In this document: piece by piece, positions 22,931 through 24,023 of the stretch
How positions within the stretch are numbered: the first letter of the stretch is position 1
Layout of the letters: the number at the start of each line of letters is the position of its first letter
NCBI GenBank assembly: GCA_964576255.1
Contig: CAZNUK010000034.1
Span: 1-24,023 of the forward strand
Source: Eshraghiella sp964576255
Lineage (GTDB): Bacteria; Bacillota; Clostridia; Lachnospirales; Lachnospiraceae
DNA: 24,023 nucleotides
Reading direction: 5' to 3'
The notes under the pieces: model-generated
What the model was told of the DNA's origin: nothing
The model's database searches: none
What the model saw: only the letters and a program-made list of their open reading frames with translations
Made by a program: the position numbers and the translations under genes

Positions 22931-23723
22931 AATGGACACCTACAGAGTCCTTCGAAGCAAAATGACCTACATCCTTCTAGGAGCAGTTATTTTATTTTCC
23001 CTCTTTATGATGGGTTCATTTGCTATGTTAGAATTATCCATGAGATATATGGATGCCGAGACATTAGGCGCAGAAACCATGACGCTTCTTGAGGCAACCG
23101 TTCCAAAAAATGTCGATGGATATATGCAGATGTTTTTATTTGGTAATTTTGCAATTGTATTTTTTATTATTTTTGCCATAACATTTGTCAGCAGCGAATA
23201 CCAGTCAGGCTATGTTAAAAATACCGCTGTTAACATTTTACCAAGATACCTTACATACTTTTCAAAATTAATAATAACCACTGTTTTTTCTATAGTAGTG
23301 TTTATATTAATTGCAACAATTGTTCTTGTTGGTTGTAAATTGGTTGGAGTTAATGAAATTGTCAATGCAAAAGGAATACTTAAGATGATTCTTGTTCAGT
23401 TATTGAGCAATATATCTCTTACCTCATTTTTTATGATGATTTTTTACGTGTCAAGGAAAACACCAATTGCTTTGATAAGCGGTCTTGTATACGGAACAAT
23501 TGGCAATCTTCTTTACACATTAATTAACCTGTTGATTGCTGTTGCTTTTCCTAATTCAGATTTTGACCTGAGTAAGTACACTAACCTTGGAAACATTGCA
23601 TTCCATGTTACTTCAGAGGCATCTACAGGAACATTTGTAAGAGCTATTGTTGTTGCAATTATATTTTTGGCAATTTCAAGTTTCTTCTCATGCTATGCAA
23701 TTAACAAGAAGGATATTAAGTAA
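22914..23723 (+). CDS. ABC-2 type transporter permease
   Basis: A 269-residue membrane subunit with about six hydrophobic segments (near 17-40, 72-92, 115-140, 155-180, 185-215 and 240-262). A polar extracytoplasmic loop lies after the first segment (SMRYMDAETLGAETM). The 'FVSSEYQSGYVKNTAV' motif after the second segment is characteristic of ABC-2 permeases paired with BcrA-like ATPases. The ATG at 22914 was set by AGGAGGTGATT 3-8 nt upstream; it lies inside the end of the ATPase gene, giving translational coupling. The gene ends with a Lys-rich tail (INKKDIK) and a strong terminator follows at 23755. Cargo is unknown: peptide, lipid or drug are all possible. Confidence 0.9.
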   Translation: MLRVIKMDTYRVLRSKMTYILLGAVILFSLFMMGSFAMLELSMRYMDAETLGAETMTLLEATVPKNVDGYMQMFLFGNFAIVFFIIFAITFVSSEYQSGYVKNTAVNILPRYLTYFSKLIITTVFSIVVFILIATIVLVGCKLVGVNEIVNAKGILKMILVQLLSNISLTSFFMMIFYVSRKTPIALISGLVYGTIGNLLYTLINLLIAVAFPNSDFDLSKYTNLGNIAFHVTSEASTGTFVRAIVVAIIFLAISSFFSCYAINKKDIK

Positions 23724-23754
23724 GAATTTTCTCGATACACAAAATTTTATTATA

Positions 23755-23807
23755 AGGCACTTGCAAAAACTTGCTTCGCTTCGAACAGTTTGCAAGTGCC
23801 TTTTTTT
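23755..23807 (+). terminator. Intrinsic terminator of the ABC transporter operon
   Basis: The arms AAGGCACTTGCAAA (from 23755) and TTTGCAAGTGCCTT pair perfectly over about 14 bp and enclose a ~21-nt loop, followed by a run of seven T's at 23801-23807. It begins about 30 bp after the permease stop. The A-rich 5' side could make it work in the other direction too. Confidence 0.9.
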
Positions 23808-23841
23808 CGTGTCGCGAGCGGGGAGCTTTTTTATGGCTTGC

Positions 23842-24023
23842 GGAGGTCTCATTGGCGACTTCCGGGCGCTGAGACCTCCTCTTTAACTGTGCTGGAGGTC
23901 TCACAGGCGACTTCTTGGCCCTGAGACCTCCTCTTTAAACGTGCTGGAGGTCTCACAGGCGACTTCCGGGCGCTGAGACCTCCTCTTTGTCTGTGCTGGA
24001 GGTCTCACAGGCGACTTCCGGGC
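23842..24023. repeat. 52-bp tandem repeat, each unit an inverted repeat (3.5 copies, runs off window)
   Basis: Units start at 23842, 23894, 23946 and 23998 (the last cut at 26 bp), all with a period of exactly 52 bp. Each unit has arms GGAGGTCTCA and TGAGACCTCC around an 18-bp centre, then a 14-bp linker of the form TCTTT-N4-GTGCT. The arms are identical in all complete copies; differences fall in the centre (TTG for CAG in copy 1; CTTGGCCC for CCGGGCGC in copy 2) and the middle of the linker. The block is clearly richer in GC than the surrounding genes. 52 is not a multiple of 3 and frames stop, so it is not a repeated protein. No gene is visible from 23724 to the end; 23808-23841 holds nothing I can name. 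Confidence 0.92.

Noticed and set aside
23820..23886. Short protein-coding frame through the first repeat unit
   Set aside because: The frame lacks a ribosome site and ends after one unit. The 52-bp period breaks the frame in the next unit, so the sequence is better explained as a non-coding repeat.
23842..24023. CRISPR array
   Set aside because: Period 52 with a 38-bp conserved part, but the 14-bp 'spacers' are near identical and far too short. No cas gene is present.
1..24023. Prophage, defence island, toxin-antitoxin or biosynthetic cluster
   Set aside because: No integrase, transposase, tRNA, phage structural gene, restriction enzyme or biosynthetic core gene was found. Most content is housekeeping, and the nuclease-helicase alone does not make a defence system.

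Overview
The window looks like chromosomal DNA from a low-GC Gram-positive anaerobe, most likely a member of the Lachnospiraceae (Clostridia). The reasons are AT-rich coding sequence, strong AGGAGG-type ribosome binding sites, sigma-A promoters of the TTGACA/TATAAT type, a single-chain clostridial-type PurL, a DUF4080-type radical SAM protein, a DUF6273-like surface protein and a FeoB-associated Cys-rich peptide. The family assignment is inference from gene content. Most genes lie on the minus strand. Coding density is high and I see no RNA gene, prophage or insertion sequence.

Layout from left to right. (1) 1-1362, minus: the start of tgt (cut by the window edge) behind aroC, with a promoter at 1333-1362. 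(2) 1369-1846, minus: a small membrane protein with its own promoter and a clear intrinsic terminator. (3) 1859-8224, minus: an operon of two tandem AspA/AstE-like M14 genes, purL and signal peptidase I. The second M14 gene has lost its zinc ligands. (4) 8211-11791, minus: a membrane-anchored DUF6273-like protein overlapping by one base a Rad3/DinG-type helicase with an N-terminal PD-(D/E)XK domain. (5) 11755-13968, plus: a divergent operon of an SDR oxidoreductase, an unrecognised 167-residue protein and a spore-photoproduct-lyase-like radical SAM protein. (6) 13963-18006, minus: a five-gene run of FeoB-associated peptide, greA, a radical SAM protein, a possible SecB-like protein and a CDF metal exporter with an Asn-Asp-Asp-Asp metal site. 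It starts at a promoter whose -10 lies inside a GGTTAG-N6-CTAACC dyad. (7) 18026-18458, plus: a short DtxR/MntR-family regulator, divergent from run 6 and the obvious candidate to bind that dyad. (8) 18459-20626, minus: a small alarmone synthetase and cardiolipin synthase. (9) 20647-22113, minus: a MshEN-like/CheX/receiver fusion protein followed by a 67-bp imperfect palindrome. (10) 22137-23807, plus: an ABC-2 transporter (ATPase and permease) with its own promoter and terminator. (11) 23842 to the window end: a GC-rich 52-bp tandem repeat, each unit an inverted repeat.

Functionally this is mostly housekeeping: queuosine tRNA modification, aromatic amino acid and purine biosynthesis, secretion, transcript cleavage, lipid synthesis and stringent response. 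Four less ordinary items stand out: the tandem hairpin array at the right edge; the active/degenerate M14 pair; the SPL-like radical SAM protein that seems to lack the SPL catalytic cysteine; and the metal-responsive divergon whose operon ends in a probable manganese-type exporter. Many start codons were reassigned to internal ATG or TTG codons because a strong Shine-Dalgarno sequence sits directly in front of them.
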